Below are positions 32,661 through 45,265 of a DNA stretch of 64,000 nt, piece by piece. A program made the translations under genes and the position numbers. Below the pieces are notes generated by a model. The model did not search any database. It was not told the DNA's origin and was given only the letters and a program-made list of their open reading frames with translations. Origin of the DNA: Bemisia tabaci (lineage: Eukaryota; Arthropoda; Insecta; Hemiptera; Aleyrodidae); contig NC_092794.1 of NCBI RefSeq assembly GCF_918797505.1, positions 496,001-560,000 of the forward strand. Direction: 5' to 3'. Numbering within the stretch: position 1 is the first letter of the stretch; every line of letters starts with the position of its first letter.

Positions 32661-34922
32661 AGTCCAGTCATTCTAGTTATTAGTCCAGTCATTCTAGCTT
32701 TTTACCTCGGACAAATTAGCACAAACTTTTCCTTTGGTATATAGGGTCTCCAGGTACTCAATAAGACAGAAAAAAAAGTTAACCAGAAAATTCCACCGGG
32801 AAAGTGGTCAAATCGCAGTTTTTCAAAATGGCGGCTTACGACGATTTTCAAAGAGGACGTACATACGGTTTTACCTTTATAACTCAAAAATAATGCGTCA
32901 AACCATAAAATTGCAAGAGATCAGATTGAAAGATCATAAAATTTTGATTGAGAATCATATACAAAATTTAGGCTTTTATTATTTTTTTCTTTCCGAATTT
33001 TACTATTTGAAAACAACAACTGGCAAAGTCTGCTGAAAATTCACGATTTTTCGCGTTCTTGACCAATTTTAGGTCAAAATAATTAATTAAAGGTTAAAAA
33101 CAACGACACCACTGAAAAGCACGCTAAATTTTACGTAAGTGTACCTATTCATTTTACCTTTTCATCTATTATGACCTCATTTTGAGACGAATCATTCAAA
33201 AGCATGAAGTCATTATTCAACAACAAATTCAGCTGTTTTTTTCCGTTTCCAGCGCTTTTGATCGATTATTTTTCGACAAAAGTAGAACTTATATATACTT
33301 TGTAGAAAGGTAATGATAACACCCTGGTTTTCATTTAAATTTTACAACATGTACCTGAAAAGCGTATTTAAGGGAATTACGCTAAAAACTGATTTCTCTA
33401 GAAATTTCAGAATTTCAACGATTTTCGGCTTTTTGACAGCTGAAAACTGAGGATACGATTCAACGATGGTAATCATCGTTTAGAGCATAAAATTTCCAAC
33501 AAATTGGATACCTGCAATTACTGTTTTGAATTTTTTAAAGAGGGTTAGGTGTGGCGTTAAAGTTGTCCATTGGAAAACCCGGCTGCTCGGTTACGAACCA
33601 CTTTCTTAACATATACTCAAAATTTTTATGTTTAGTAATTTTTGTTTGAAGTAAACTTTATGGTACCAATGTAATAGCACATGAAAGTTAAAAAAATGTC
33701 AATGAATAAATTTTTGAAGGTATTTAAGTGTACTTAGAAGCCAATTTTTAAGACAGTGAAAATTTACAAATTATTCAATAACAAGGCTTTTTCTCGGGTT
33801 TTTGTGGTTTTTCATGGCTGCAAACAATTTTTTTCATCAAACCATGGTAATCATCAAAAAGCTGATAAAATTTTATGTAAGAAATGTACCTTTATTTGTA
33901 TTTTGGCGTCTCTCGTGAAAATGCGGAGGCAATGTTGAAAAAAATTGCAATTTGCCCGAAAAAAATTTTCCCACGGTTTTTCTTATTTTGTACGTGTTAA
34001 AAGGAGTTTAAGAAAAAAAGGGCTATACACAGGGCTATTGAAGTTGGCCGTAAAGTCTTTTTGAGGGGTCCTAGCACTGAATTTTGGTTTAAAAAAAGTT
34101 TTAAAGAAATGGATGAAATTTAATTTTTTAGTTATTTTTGAGATTTATCGCTTTAAAATGAGCTTTAAAGTTAAAATGAATGATGTAACTGAAAAGTACG
34201 TCAAATTTCAATCTAGAAAAGTGTGTTCAACACTCTTTTAAGTAATTATATTTGCCGGTAGGATAAGTTCTTCTGGGCTCAAAACTGACGCTTTTCTGAA
34301 AAAAGTCCATTTTTAGCTCCATTTTCCTAATTTTTAAGCATTTTAGAAGGATTTGATCAAAAAACCACTGTGACCACGTGAAAGTACATAAAATTTACAA
34401 TAAGACTAGGTACCTTGTTTCAAAAATTTCGATATTTCTTGTGTTTGACACGGCTTTATTTAAAATTGTCAAAAATGGCAATATTTACAGAAAGTTGATT
34501 TTCTATGCAAAGCACCATCCCTTTATTGGATTGGGCTGTATAATGAAGGCAGCTCGGGGAGCGGGTCTTTTTGCGTTGGAGGAATCAATACTAAAACTAA
34601 TAATTATAATAAATTCAATACAACATTGAAAGTTTGGAACCTTTGGGCGGTCAACTCTAGCGTAAGCGCAAATAAGGATTAAAACGCGAGTACAGGTGTC
34701 AACGCGGGAAGGGGATGTCAACAGGGGAGACGGGTAGCACCTGTGCTTTAGGTGACATAACACAGGCTCGTGTGACTTTATGCCCGGCTTTTCTTTTGAA
34801 TGAAAAGTTCATTAATTGAAAGTTTACCGACCTACCTCCTGTCGTCTGCTTTTCGATCGCTACGAGAAAGTAATCGAACTCAATCTTCAACGGGTGAGTA
34901 AAGTTAAAGTATTGAATCTACC

Positions 34923-35356
34923 TCTACATTTGTTAAGCCAGAACAGTTACTGCCCACATCGTCTGCGGTGAAATATCATGCATTGCGAAGTTATGATCAG
35001 ATCCAAACATGGCTGCATACTGACCCCATATGGATCCCTTAGCTTGGGGCTGGATCCAAAGAAATAATTTTTATTTTCCCAAGTTAATGGATCTGCCGCT
35101 TGCACCTCCATCGTTAATGACCATTATCCGCTGCAAGTGCGCAAAAGGATGTGATACATTGAGGTGCAGCTGCAAGAAAATGGGCTCATTATGCTCAAAT
35201 CTCTGCGAAAATTGTCGTGAGGTAGGATGCCAAAATACCGAGGAAGCAGCTTCCTTTAGCGGCGATGAGTCGGATATTGAATACAAGTATTTTAGAGACA
35301 AAAAAATTAAAATGCATATTATACAAAAAGTTGGAGTTAATAAATTAATCAAGTAA
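34923..35356 (+). pseudogene. CXC-type Cys-rich protein remnant inside the 4.55-kb element
   Basis: An upstream frame reads KPEQLLPTSSAVKYHALRSY then QIQTWL. It hits a stop at about 35037, and a frame shifted by one base or more continues from 35030 as MDPLAWGW, then CKCAKGCDTLRCSCKK, LCSNLCENC and GCQN, followed by an acidic segment and a Lys-rich end at TAA. Placed beside the remnant at 2619-3161, the order of blocks (QIQTWL, P-x-WGW, Cys array) is identical. The Cys pattern resembles a tesmin/TSO1-like CXC module. Only one frameshift is needed to join the two parts, so this copy is less decayed than the one at 2.6 kb. The function is unknown. Confidence 0.6.
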
Positions 35357-35603
35357 AGAAATTAGGAATGTAAGTAAATAATAAGAAAAATAATAAAAAC
35401 ACGAACCTTCAATTACCCTCGGCATCTTTTGTCAACCGAATACCCGACAATTTTTACAATCAAATATTCTTTAGCTTGTCATAGACCAAATAAAATTTTA
35501 GTTGATATTTTATTTCATTACTCACCTTTATATTTCTCAATTTGTGTCAATTGAATATTCGACGTCACTGAAAAAATTGCATTTTCATATTTATATCCTC
35601 AAT

Positions 35604-35862
35604 GGGGGGGGGGGGGGGGGGGGCTTGGAGGACAAGGCGCATAAGTGCAGTTTTCGCTATTTCGACAAAAACGTGTTAAAAGTTTCTAAATTATATGAAG
35701 CCTCATGGTGGAGAGAAAGTTCCAACTCACATGTTGATGCTTAAAAATTGGATTTTATCAGTGAATTTTCCCCAGAATTTATTTCAAACCTAGATTTAGT
35801 TGAAGTCACTAATATGTCGATTTTTTCGAAAACTGCACTTATGCGCCTTTTCCTTCAAGCCT
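35604..35862. mobile_element. Small foldback MITE with CTCAAT duplication, nested
   Basis: GGCTTGGAGGACAAGGCGCA at the left is mirrored by GCGCCTTTTCCTTCAAGCC at the right, and CTCAAT flanks both sides (35598-35603 and 35863-35868). The left end carries a 20-nt G run (35604-35623). It belongs to the family also seen at 25398 and 56485. Confidence 0.7.
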
Positions 35863-35924
35863 CTCAATTACTTTTTTACCCTTTCTTATTAACTTTATGT
35901 CATCAAACCGAAACCGACAAACTT

Positions 35925-36420
35925 TGGTAAAAATACCGGGTAATACTAAGTGTCTTGAAAATAAGTCGATAAACAGGTATGTTACAAATTAAGGCCGCCA
36001 TCTCTTTTCCGCCATCTTCTTGCCGACATCTTGAATTTTGATTTTGACTACAATTAATATCAAATTCAAAATGAACAGGTCAAAATACCAGGGTATACTG
36101 AGTTTCATGAAAATCCGCCGATAAACAAGTAGTCTCCAAATTATGGGCGCTATCTTTAATTTTTAAAAATTATGGCCACCACCTTCTTCCCGCCATCTTT
36201 GATTTCAATTCTGGTTTGAACCGACATCGAATTCAAATTCTCTAGGTCAAAATACAGGGTTTTACTAAGTTTCATGCAAATCAGTCGATAAACAGGTATC
36301 TAACAAATTACTGCCGCCATCTTGAATTTTGAAGTAACGTCAAATTCGAATTTCCTAGGTCGATATACCGGGGTACACCAAATTTCATAAAAATCTGCCG
36401 ACAAATAGGTGTTTTACAGT
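35925..36420. repeat. Degenerate tandem array, about four units
   Basis: The motif GTCGATAAACAGGTAT and the preceding TACCGGGGTA...TTTCATGAAAAT recur near 35965, 36117, 36284 and 36397 (spacing 152, 167 and 113 bp), with CGCCATCTT blocks between. It is non-coding and resembles the subrepeats of the foldback arms in general style. Confidence 0.65.
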
Positions 36421-36479
36421 TTTTTTCTTAGAATCTTTAGCATGCGATAGTCTAAACAGTGAACGGGTCAGATAAGCCG

Positions 36480-36498
36480 CCCCCCCCCCCCCCCCCCC
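36480..36498. repeat. Poly(C) run of 19
   Basis: An uninterrupted C homopolymer at the edge of the degenerate array. A further 19-G run lies at 37101-37119, just inside the element's right end. Confidence 0.9.
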
Positions 36499-37212
36499 GG
36501 TCGACCATCCCTCTAAGGTGCTCCTCCCTTTACTATGTACCATGGCTATCAAATTACTAACAAAATTTATTTCAAAAATAGTCGAATATTCGTGAAAAAG
36601 GTTCACACTGATCGAAATTCCAGCCAAAATTTTCAAAAAGTAAAAAATGTCAAATTTGACACCATTCCATAAAAGCCCTATGGAGGTCTTTTACCTTCAG
36701 TTAAATTTTGATGTAATATGTGTTTTCAAAAGAAAATTCCACGCTCTTTCCATTGGTACCAACAGTTTTGAGAGAAAAAATTCTGCCAAAGCTGTATCTT
36801 AAAAGTTACATACTAAACTTGAAATTTCAAGAAAATTCTAGCCTTTATTTTCGGTGTCTGACCTCGTAGCTCGGCACCAACAAGTCAAAATTAAAAAAAC
36901 TAATATATATTCGTAAGCAGTATTTTATACTCTAAAAAAACGACAAGAATGATTTTTTCACTGGATGCACTAGAATCACGCAAAATCGGGAAAACGGTGA
37001 CGAAGTCAACAATCAATTTATGCGTTATTTCAGACGGCCGCCATTTTGTTATAAGCAATTTTGACTGTGTTCCCGAGGGGGGCTAATGGTAAACTTTTTT
37101 GGGGGGGGGGGGGGGGGGGCTCTAGATATGTTTTGGAGCGCTTTAAAACACAAGAGAAGTTTGTGCTAATTTGTCCGAGGTTAGGCCCTTTTTTGGCTAG
37201 AATGACTGGACT

Positions 37213-38751
37213 AGTATGAGATACTTGTATCTAAAAATGGTATCCCATATGTATGTATCTAATACTTACATGTAGTTCCTGTGTTCGTCACCAGGTTTCG
37301 CTGCTGTCTTTTTTTAACAGTTCACAAGTTCATAACTTCTACTCCTATTTAGATGATTTTTCAAAGAATGTCCACAACTTAAAAGAAAGAGAGAATTTTT
37401 CCTTGGCTGTAAACATAGTTTTAAATGACAGCATTCAAACCATCATGACAAAGCGGGGTTCTAGAACATTACATCTCATTTAGGGAGGGCTTTTTGAGAG
37501 GCCTGGGGTAATGATAACTGCAACAAGCTGCACAAATGTTAATTTAGTTCACCAAGAGTATGAATTAACAGGACCAATAGTGGTTTGATTATTATGATCC
37601 TCCGATAGCACCGAAGCAGGAAAGTCGCTCACGCGGGAAAGGACCCTATCTTCTTTAGACTTGTGATTAGCTGTCACACAAACATCTCAGAGATTCATTC
37701 AATGCTTACTCATCATTGTTCCTCCTTCTACTTACACTATATCGCTATACTCGCTGAGGCTTCTTTACTTAACCTATTTTTTACCTATGGTATTTATTAA
37801 CTAAAAAAGGACCCTTTATAGGATACCTATTATACTATCTTTATTTATACCTATTTTCAGCCATGTAATACTTTATTTAATAGGTATTCTTTACATTTCT
37901 TGACAAGTGTTGTACATGATATTTTAGCTATCCAAGGAACTTGCCTCCCCCAGCGGTGGTGATACAGTCAACTCGGCATTAAATTTTAACATGGATCAAA
38001 GACTATTTAAGAGGTTTTGATGCTTGATTACAAGTCTCAATACCCTTCTTTGGATTTGGACTTGACTTCATCAGGACGCGCGTTGCTTTTATATCTACAA
38101 TTGGACTGTGTTGAACAAAAAGAAACCAAGCCACATTAGCTATTGTCAAGGTTAACTGGGCAGTTAAATGTTTTACTTGAAAACGGTTGGGTATATTTTT
38201 GTACAAATTTCAGTGAATTTTCTGCATAGTACGAAGCGAATTCCCCATAATGTTCAAAGGAATCCGCTCAAACGTTCTCTTGTGAAAAATAAAACTGTGC
38301 AGTTAAGTTTGGCAATACCTGGTGTGGATTAGTTCCTTTCTGCTAAACACTGTACAATTCTGAATTTTGTAAAATCTTCCTCCCTTAAGAATAGTTCGGT
38401 CATGACTAGGCCAACCTGGCTGGCATTTGTTTTAGTTCAAATAGGGTTGCAATTCTTCCTCGTCATAGCACCCTATCTGGGGTGTCCGGAGAAGTTTCTA
38501 AAACACGTGGAAATTACCGGGTTTTTGAAGGGTTTTTCGAGGGTCTTTTTCTTAACAATTTTTTTCTCTTCGTAGGCTCAGATTCACTGTCATGCTGTCT
38601 GACCATTTCGCCGTCGTAGCGCATAGTCGCTCTTGCTTTAACTTTTCCGTGGATCTTCGGTAACATTTAGAATCGTTCTGTAAGTTTGCTAAAAAATACG
38701 ACCGAACAAATGTCGTTTAGGCCTTCTGTTAAAAAATTAAGGTATAAGAAT
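37213..38751. other. Intergenic spacer
   Basis: AT-rich. A stretch 37311-37480 after a TTTTTTTAACAG reads NSSQVHNFYSYLDDFSKN and further to a stop, which could be a decayed terminal exon, but there is no independent support. I see nothing else. Confidence 0.45.
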
Positions 38752-40234
38752 CCCAGTTAGCAAGATCGAGCTCCATCGCCGATTCTAGCGGTGGACGGTG
38801 CCAAAGCGGAATCGCTTATCCACATAGAGGAGCGGCAGTGTAGCTAGAGATATTCACCCGTTTGAATGTGGATACCCCTCGTCGGACTCGGAGTCCAGGC
38901 GCCGCTACTCGCGGCATCCGGAGCGGCTTTGTAGCACTGACGCAAGCGGCCCACGCGCGGCGTCACGCAGCGCGTTCCTAGCGGCAGTTCTGACTGATAA
39001 TGAAATTTATTCGGGGTTTTTATTTCTTTTACAAAACATCGGATCTTCAGGAAATAGATCTATATCTCAAGAGAATATAATTAAATTTTGAGGCTAAAAA
39101 GCTCAAAAATAAAATGTCAAAAATACCTCTGAAAAAATTTCACAATCCATGAAATTTTTTCTTGTATATTTTTCACTTTATTCCTCAGTTTTTTAGCTTC
39201 AAAATTTCAGAAATCAGGCACTCTAGAGATGTAGATGTACTTCCTGTGGATCCGATTTTTTTAAAAGTAACCCCAAAAGAAAACTTAATTTTTTTAAAAG
39301 AAAACTTATAGTAAAGACCTATACTTATAATGTACTTTTATCAAAGTGTTTTCGATAGGTACACAAAATACCAAGTCAAAGTTATTAACCAAAGTTATTT
39401 TCCATATTACCTCGAAAATCTATTTTTCTAGGAGACAAATTGCCTCTTGGATGAATTCGATATGTCGCTAATAAAACTTTTTATATTGAAATACTAATTA
39501 TATGTGATTGCAGGAACGTTAACAGAAATTCTCATAATTATTTCCCCTATGGCTAACTAGATTTATTCTCAACAATGTAACAAAGGAGAACATTTAAAGT
39601 CAAGAAAAAAAGAAGAAAAGAAAAAAACTCAGATGTATACCAACAAAGATATTTTATTACCATTATATCATTCCAAATAGACTCGTTTCTAAATTTAAGA
39701 TGTACATTGATGATGTACAAGATGATCTTTTCTCTAGGGCAAACTAGAGATTTAAGAGAAAATTTTATTACCTAGTTCAGTTTTTCCATTAATTAAAAAA
39801 GTTGATGTATGGAACACATTGCACACGTAATAAGCATAATTTGTATGAAAATAAGAAATTCTGGAGACTAGCCATATCTTAAAACATTGGTTTTGATAAC
39901 TTATTATTCTTCTACAACCCTGTTGATAAGAGTCTCCTCTCGGAATCGGCACTATTAAGTAGATGTAAGAATTATTATCGATAAAATTGGAAAGCTGACG
40001 AAAGAACAGTATTAATGACTTTAGCCGTATTTGATGGAGCCTCAACAGACGTCCAGAATAGGATGCTGCAAATACTTTCTATCAAATCTCATCGAAGCTG
40101 ACAATGAATCTTCACCACTTTCTCAAGGAAAATATAACTTTTGCCACTTTGTCATCAGATGTCGTTCCAAGGGTATATCCTTCATTCCTCACAAAAACAT
40201 TGAAAGACATTCAACTCCATATATTGTTGAAAAT

Positions 40235-40402
40235 CCTGACATTGAAGGATGCATGTCATTGAAAATCCTAAAACATGTCGTTAGGAATTCTAGGATGATG
40301 AATGACATTAAACGGCGCATGTCATTGGTCATCCTACGATTATGGATGACACATGTCATTGGTCATCCTAGGATAATCAATGACACTGAAAGACACATGT
40401 AG
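40235..40402. repeat. Short tandem repeats of an ATGTCATTGGTCATCC motif
   Basis: Variants of ATGTCATTGGTCATCCTAGG recur about five times with alternating spacers. The 123-codon open frame across it (40031-40402) is repetitive and not convincing as a gene. Confidence 0.6.
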
Positions 40403-41173
40403 CTGGTAGCACAAAGGGAGCATGTTTGCCATAGAGAACCCTGCAAAGATGAATGAAGTTTGATGTAGAAAATGTATACTAAGGTATTGATTGATGCGCC
40501 ACATCTAGTCCGAATAACGCTTACTCCAGTAACTCTTCATTAGTCACCGGTGTAAAGTATCGTGAGATTTTGACTGCGAGACCCTCAGTTTTGGGGGGAT
40601 GGAGTTACACAATGTCTATAATTTAAGCTTAATAAGTTATAATGATAAATCATGACATTCAGATCCACTTAAATGATGCCGACAAATACAGCTAGATCAC
40701 TAAAAAGTATGACAGAAAATATTCAAGGCTTTGAACTACATAAAATCAAAATTTTCAGGTAATATACAGCACAAATATGTAACTCAAACTTGAGAGGGCA
40801 TCAAACTTGCTGAGATGATGTTTCATGATGAGCATCAAAAGAAACTGCTTTCTACAGTTTATCAAAGTCCTTCTGTGTTGAAAGAGTATGCGTTAAGAAA
40901 TTATATAAAAAAAGACTCACCAAATATAAAGTTCTTCTTTAAAACTTAAATTCAGAACACTTTGGTTTTACCTACTGATTCAGATATTTAGGCATTTCCA
41001 ACACTGAACTTAAGTACACTTTTCTTCTTCGTTTGAAAAAATTAATATCTGGACAAATCAAACTTTGAAAGTCACTGTTTATGATTATTTAAGTTGCCTA
41101 CACTAAATCTTCCTTGATATCAATGTTGTTTGAAGCACTAAATGATGAATTTTGAGGTGATTTGATTTTGCTG

Positions 41174-41299
41174 CTAACTCTCTACCAATGATTGCTCAGA
41201 TACAGGATGGGCAATCAGATCATAGAATATTAGCCGCTTGGAAATTCCAGAATACTTGGAAATAAATCTGAGTGCAGATGCTCGTCTGGAGTGAGGCCA
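41174..41299 (-). CDS. Possible terminal exon on the - strand, unidentified
   Basis: On the - strand a CTATTTTTCAG acceptor (ending at 41300) precedes 42 codons to TAG: WPHSRRASALRF, then SKYSGISKRLIFYDL, then AHPVSEQ. A second frame from the same acceptor also reads plausibly (GLTPDEHLHSDLFPS), ending earlier, so the phase is uncertain. No family was recognised. It lies inside the CCCAGTTAGC-ended element, so it may be element-borne rather than part of a host gene. Confidence 0.25.
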   Translation of the reverse strand, partial: WPHSRRASALRFISKYSGISKRLIFYDLIAHPVSEQSLVES

Positions 41300-42515
41300 C
41301 TGAAAAATAGATGAAGAAAATGACATTACACATTAGCTTCACACCTAATAAACCCAACTTATGTTTAGTTCTTATACATTTACTCTGTAAAAAGAATCAG
41401 CGATTGTTATCATTTAAATATTGAATACTTCAGAACTAACGCATAAAAGTTCTGTGAAAATCACCATTTCATTTCCGTTGACTTCTGAGAGACTCCGCAA
41501 CCCCTTGAGGTATGTTATTGTGAACAAATACTCCACACCTAACAAGGACCACCCAGCGGATGAAACCAAAATCAATTACTCATTGAGTTCAGCTTATCTC
41601 ATCCGAGATAGGTTACAATGGACAAGGACAATTCCAACCCTGAGCACAGATGAAAGTACCTAGCGGAGAAGAAGTGAGATGCAGTCTGAAACTCATTGAT
41701 TAAGTATATACGTCGACAACTCATAAGCAAGCTCACTGCTCGAGTGCTTACACGAGTCTACAAGATGTAAGCCAGTGGTACCTTGCATTAGCCAAGTAAG
41801 ATTCGAATAGACTACAATCACGAGAATTTTGGCTTATTAAGCTGAATTGTGTTCTTGCCGAATTAGTAATTCAACGTCTGGAGGACAACTGAGGATCAGC
41901 TGTCCTGCACTTTCGCAAGGAAATATGTTGAATTCAAACAAACAGAGCATGGTAGAAAGTGGTAGGGAGGTTAGCTCTGAAAAGGAAAACTAACTTTCGT
42001 CCCTCAGCGAAATAACTAACTAAGAGATAAATACTTCGGCTTTGTTTCTTGCACGAGCGGCAGAATTAAACACCGGTAAAGAAAATGAAAACGCAATAAA
42101 AACATGGGGAAAATACTTACTTTAACAAGTGGACTTTACAATCAATTCCATAAGCGCTCACGACTCAAATCACAACAACTTGCCTGTTGAAGGACGCGCG
42201 GCGCGCGCATCCAGACTCCTGCATTTCTCCGCAACTCCAAACGCACTACACACGCGGCTAGATGCGCTCGCCTGGACTCGTACCCGACTCATTTTCGTTC
42301 AACCGCTAGAGACGGTGGATGAACACCGTCAGAAGCGCGCTTATCAACTCAGTCTCCAATCTGCCGCTAGAGACTGTGGACGGAGACTGTAAGGAGCGCG
42401 CTTAGCAATGCCATCTTCAATCTACTGCTACATTTTGTGGATAACGCGAGTATTGGAGCGAGCTCCTGTACGGGCTAATGGATCCAAATGACGGAGCTCA
42501 ATCTTGCTAACTGGG

Positions 42516-43058
42516 AACTCAATATTGCACGCTCTCTGGCCCTTAGCTTGTCATGACCACTTTGTCTCACAGGTCGATATTCAGATTTGAATTTCAGATT
42601 TTAAGAGTGAAGTATTCTAAAACTCAGGCTTTAAAAATTGAGTGTTAAAATCCTCCACAATTTCAAGAATACCTTACCTCTCAAATTCATTTTTCGATCT
42701 GTTAAAAGATGACTGACAGTCAAGACGTCGCTGAGGAGAAAAACAGCCTACCTTCAGATTCATCTCTGTTTTTGAGCGGTGGATCAAGAAGACATATCTT
42801 TGGTTGTATTTTAATTCTCTACTCGAAAGGCACATCTTCACCTCATACTACAAAAGGGGAAAATGTGTGAAAATTGCAAGGCGACGTACAAGTGACATGG
42901 AGATGTCCTCCATTTTTAAAACTGATGTCCTAATTTTGACGTATTAATGTCTTCTTTTTTTCTTCTTCCTTTGTATTCGAAGTGTATTCTTTTTGTCCTC
43001 GTTTTTGGCCTTGGTCTGTCCTCTTCTTTAATTTTTGGATATGGCAACCCTAGGTTTG
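42516..43058. other. Intergenic spacer
   Basis: AT-rich sequence between two repeat complexes. I see nothing in it. Confidence 0.5.
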
Positions 43059-43474
43059 AACCACTGAACAATCGGACAGCTTTATGCAATAAGGAACTAG
43101 GGTTAAATTTTCGATTTTTTTTTTTTTTTTTATGATGAATTCCGTATTAGGAGGGTGTTTACTTACTATTGAGGAAAATGAAAATCCTCATAAACGATTT
43201 TTATCCCGCTTCAGCGACCCCGCAAAAATTGGCCGTCGCAGGATCACGCGAGGTTCATTTTGTAATTGGGACCTATACCATGGTTCCCTATATTGCGTAA
43301 TGCTAGACTCGAATTTCCCATTTTGCAATTCGGAAATATAAGCAGGACGGCAAAATGCTATCTCGGCTTCTGTTCGATCGATCTTGCTGATTTTTGGTAT
43401 CAGGCGGTATTTTTCGACGGGAAACTCGAGTTTCTGGCCACATTTCGAAAATTCGAAAATCCAAGATGGCGGAT
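43059..43474. repeat. Segment A: flank sequence later copied inverted into the adjacent insertion
   Basis: This 416-bp stretch has a reverse-complement copy at 44650-45066 that differs at only a few bases. It includes a 17-T run and the first unit of the neighbouring AAATGCTATCTCGGC array. The paired 69-codon open frames (43132-43341 and 44784-44993) exist only because of this duplication. Confidence 0.8.
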
Positions 43475-43614
43475 GTGGCCTAAAATGCTATCTCGGCTCC
43501 TGTTCGATCTATAGTGGTAAAACTTGGTACCAGGGAGTATCTTGTGACGGGAAACTCGAATTTCTGATCAATTTCGAAAATCCGAGATGGCGGATGTGGC
43601 CCAAAATGGTATCT
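43355..43614. repeat. Two units of a 120-130-bp array, + orientation
   Basis: Each unit begins AAAATGCTATCTCGGCTCCTG, then GTTCGATC, then CGACGGGAAACTCGAGTTTCTG, and ends CCAAGATGGCGGATGTGGCC. The array is split by the insertion at 43615 and continues at 45266. Confidence 0.75.
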
Positions 43615-45265
43615 GGGTCATTCCACGTCAACGCAACCAAGCTCGGAACCCGACCCCCTCCGATTTGGCTGAAAATTGGTATACGGGGTCTTTACATCAT
43701 TCTAAGAAACTAGTTTGAAGGGTTTTCCCATCCGACGCCCCGTTTGCGAGATATCGACCCCCAAAGATGGGGTGAATTTTAGCGATAGGTATTCAAAAAC
43801 GCCCGTTTTGGCGATTCTCATTTTCTTGACTTCCCTCTCTTTGACTCTCTGTAGCGAGACTCTGTATCAACCGATCATACTTTGAAAGAGTGTTTCTAGA
43901 CCAATTTTTCGTGTAAATTTTGAATATGCCATCAAAATTGAGCTAAAAATTGTTTAAATGACCGTACCTAATTTAGAGTTTTTTAAAATTTAAGATTTTT
44001 TCGCCATTCAATGTTCAAACTGCATTATCTAAAAAAGAGTCCCTCCGATTTTCGATTTTTTTTTTTTATACTTCAAGCTTAAGATATATACTTTTGGTTA
44101 ATATACTTTTTTCAATTGCTATCGGACGGTTAAGGGCCTCTAAAAATTCAAATAGGCCAAAAATTGGTAAAAAAGGACGATTTTTCACACGTTAATCCAA
44201 ATATTTAGATAATGAACTCTTCAATTATCGATATTTTTTCCCACTTTACCCTCTGACATGTATAAAAACGGACTATCAACGCTTTCCATACATGCACCGA
44301 TCGATTAACGGCCTGATGGAAACCGGGAACCGACCGAAAATCCTCGAAATTGACGCAAAAAGACGATTTTTCACACCGTAACCGATGCATTTCATGGATT
44401 GTAACTGCAAATTCCAATTTTCTCTCTCCATTACAACCTTAAGGTGTATACTTTCGAGTAACAAACCCTTACTAACGTGCATCGATGGGGCACGGATCCA
44501 AACGGAAATGAAAACCGGCCGGAAATGCTTAAAAATGACGGGAAAAGGCGATTTATTGCATAGTCAGGGGAGCATGTGTTCGAAAATTACGTCCCGTTTG
44601 CAGTTTGTGATGCAAGTTTACTCTTTTCATTTTGGTCCCTAGGATGAGAAATCCGCCATCTTGGATTTTCGAATTTTCGAAATGTGGCCAGAAACTCGAG
44701 TTTCCCGTCGAAAAATACCGCCTGATACCAAAAATCAGCAAGATCGATCGAACAGAAGCCGAGATAGCATTTTGCCGTCCTGCTTATATTTCCGAATTGC
44801 AAAATGGGAAATTCAAGTCTAGCATTACGCAATATAGGGAACCATGGTATAGGTCCCAATTACAAAATGAACCTCGCGTGATCCTGCGACGGCCAATTTT
44901 TGCGGGGTCGCTGAACCGGGATAAAAATCGTTTTTGAGGATTTTCATTTTCCTCAATAGTAAGTAAACACCCTCCTAATACGGAATTCATCATAAAAAAA
45001 AAAAAAAAAATCGAAAATTTAACCCTAGTTCCTTATTGCATAAAGCTGTCCGATTGTTCAGTGGTTCTCTCGCTAAAACGGGCGTTTTTGAATATCGCTA
45101 AAATTCACCTCATCTTTGGGGGTCGATATCTCGCAAACGGGGCGTCGGATGGGAAAACCCTTCAAACCAGTTTCTTAGAATGATGTAAAGACCCCGTATA
45201 CCAATTTTCAGCCAAATCGGAGGGGGTCGGGTTCCGAGCTTGGTTGCGTTGACGTGGAATGACCC
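43615..45265. mobile_element. 1.65-kb GGGTCATTCCACG insertion with ATCT duplication
   Basis: Its ends are about 195-bp TIRs (43615-43814 and 45071-45265) beginning GGGTCATTCCACGTCAACGC. ATCT flanks both sides (43611-43614 and 45266-45269), and removing the insertion with one ATCT restores an array unit (AATGGTATCTCGGTTCCTG). Inside, next to the right TIR, lies an inverted copy of segment A (44650-45066). The remaining 0.84 kb (43815-44649) has no recognised coding sequence. The TIR sequence looks like a MITE end, but no family is assigned. Confidence 0.8.

Larger units (their letters stand above)
32661..37212. mobile_element. 4.55-kb TIR element with AGTCCAGTCATTCTAG ends and a CXC-protein remnant
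   Basis: The left end AGTCCAGTCATTCTAG is present twice in tandem (32661 and 32682, a 21-bp unit) and is mirrored once at the right end (37197-37212). Further in, CCTCGGACAAATTAGCACAAACTT (split here only by its length) is shared by both ends, giving TIRs of about 55-60 bp. Flanks are AGTATT (32655-32660) and AGTATG (37213-37218), a possible 6-bp duplication with one change. An AG-starting TIR with a 6-bp duplication would suit a Polinton/Maverick derivative, but no polymerase or integrase is visible, so this is only a suggestion. Inside are a CXC remnant, a nested MITE and a degenerate array. Confidence 0.6.
38752..42515. mobile_element. 3.76-kb TIR element with CCCAGTTAGCAAGAT ends
   Basis: CCCAGTTAGCAAGATCGAGC at the left is mirrored at the right (42493-42515) with two or three differences, and weaker mirrored similarity (TTATCCACA, GTAGC) continues about 130 bp inward. 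Both ends are GC-rich (38755-39000 and 42185-42480) against an AT-rich interior. The right end contains two imperfect direct repeats of a CCGCTAGAGAC...GCGCGCTTA unit. No clear target duplication was found and the superfamily is not assigned. The interior has no intact transposase. Confidence 0.6.

Noticed and set aside
40031..40402. 123-codon open frame
   Set aside because: Its second half is made of the local ATGTCATTGGTCATCC tandem repeat.
43132..44993. Two near-identical 69-residue frames on opposite strands, suggesting a conserved gene pair
   Set aside because: They lie in the recently duplicated inverted segment A/A', so identity reflects recent copying rather than protein conservation.
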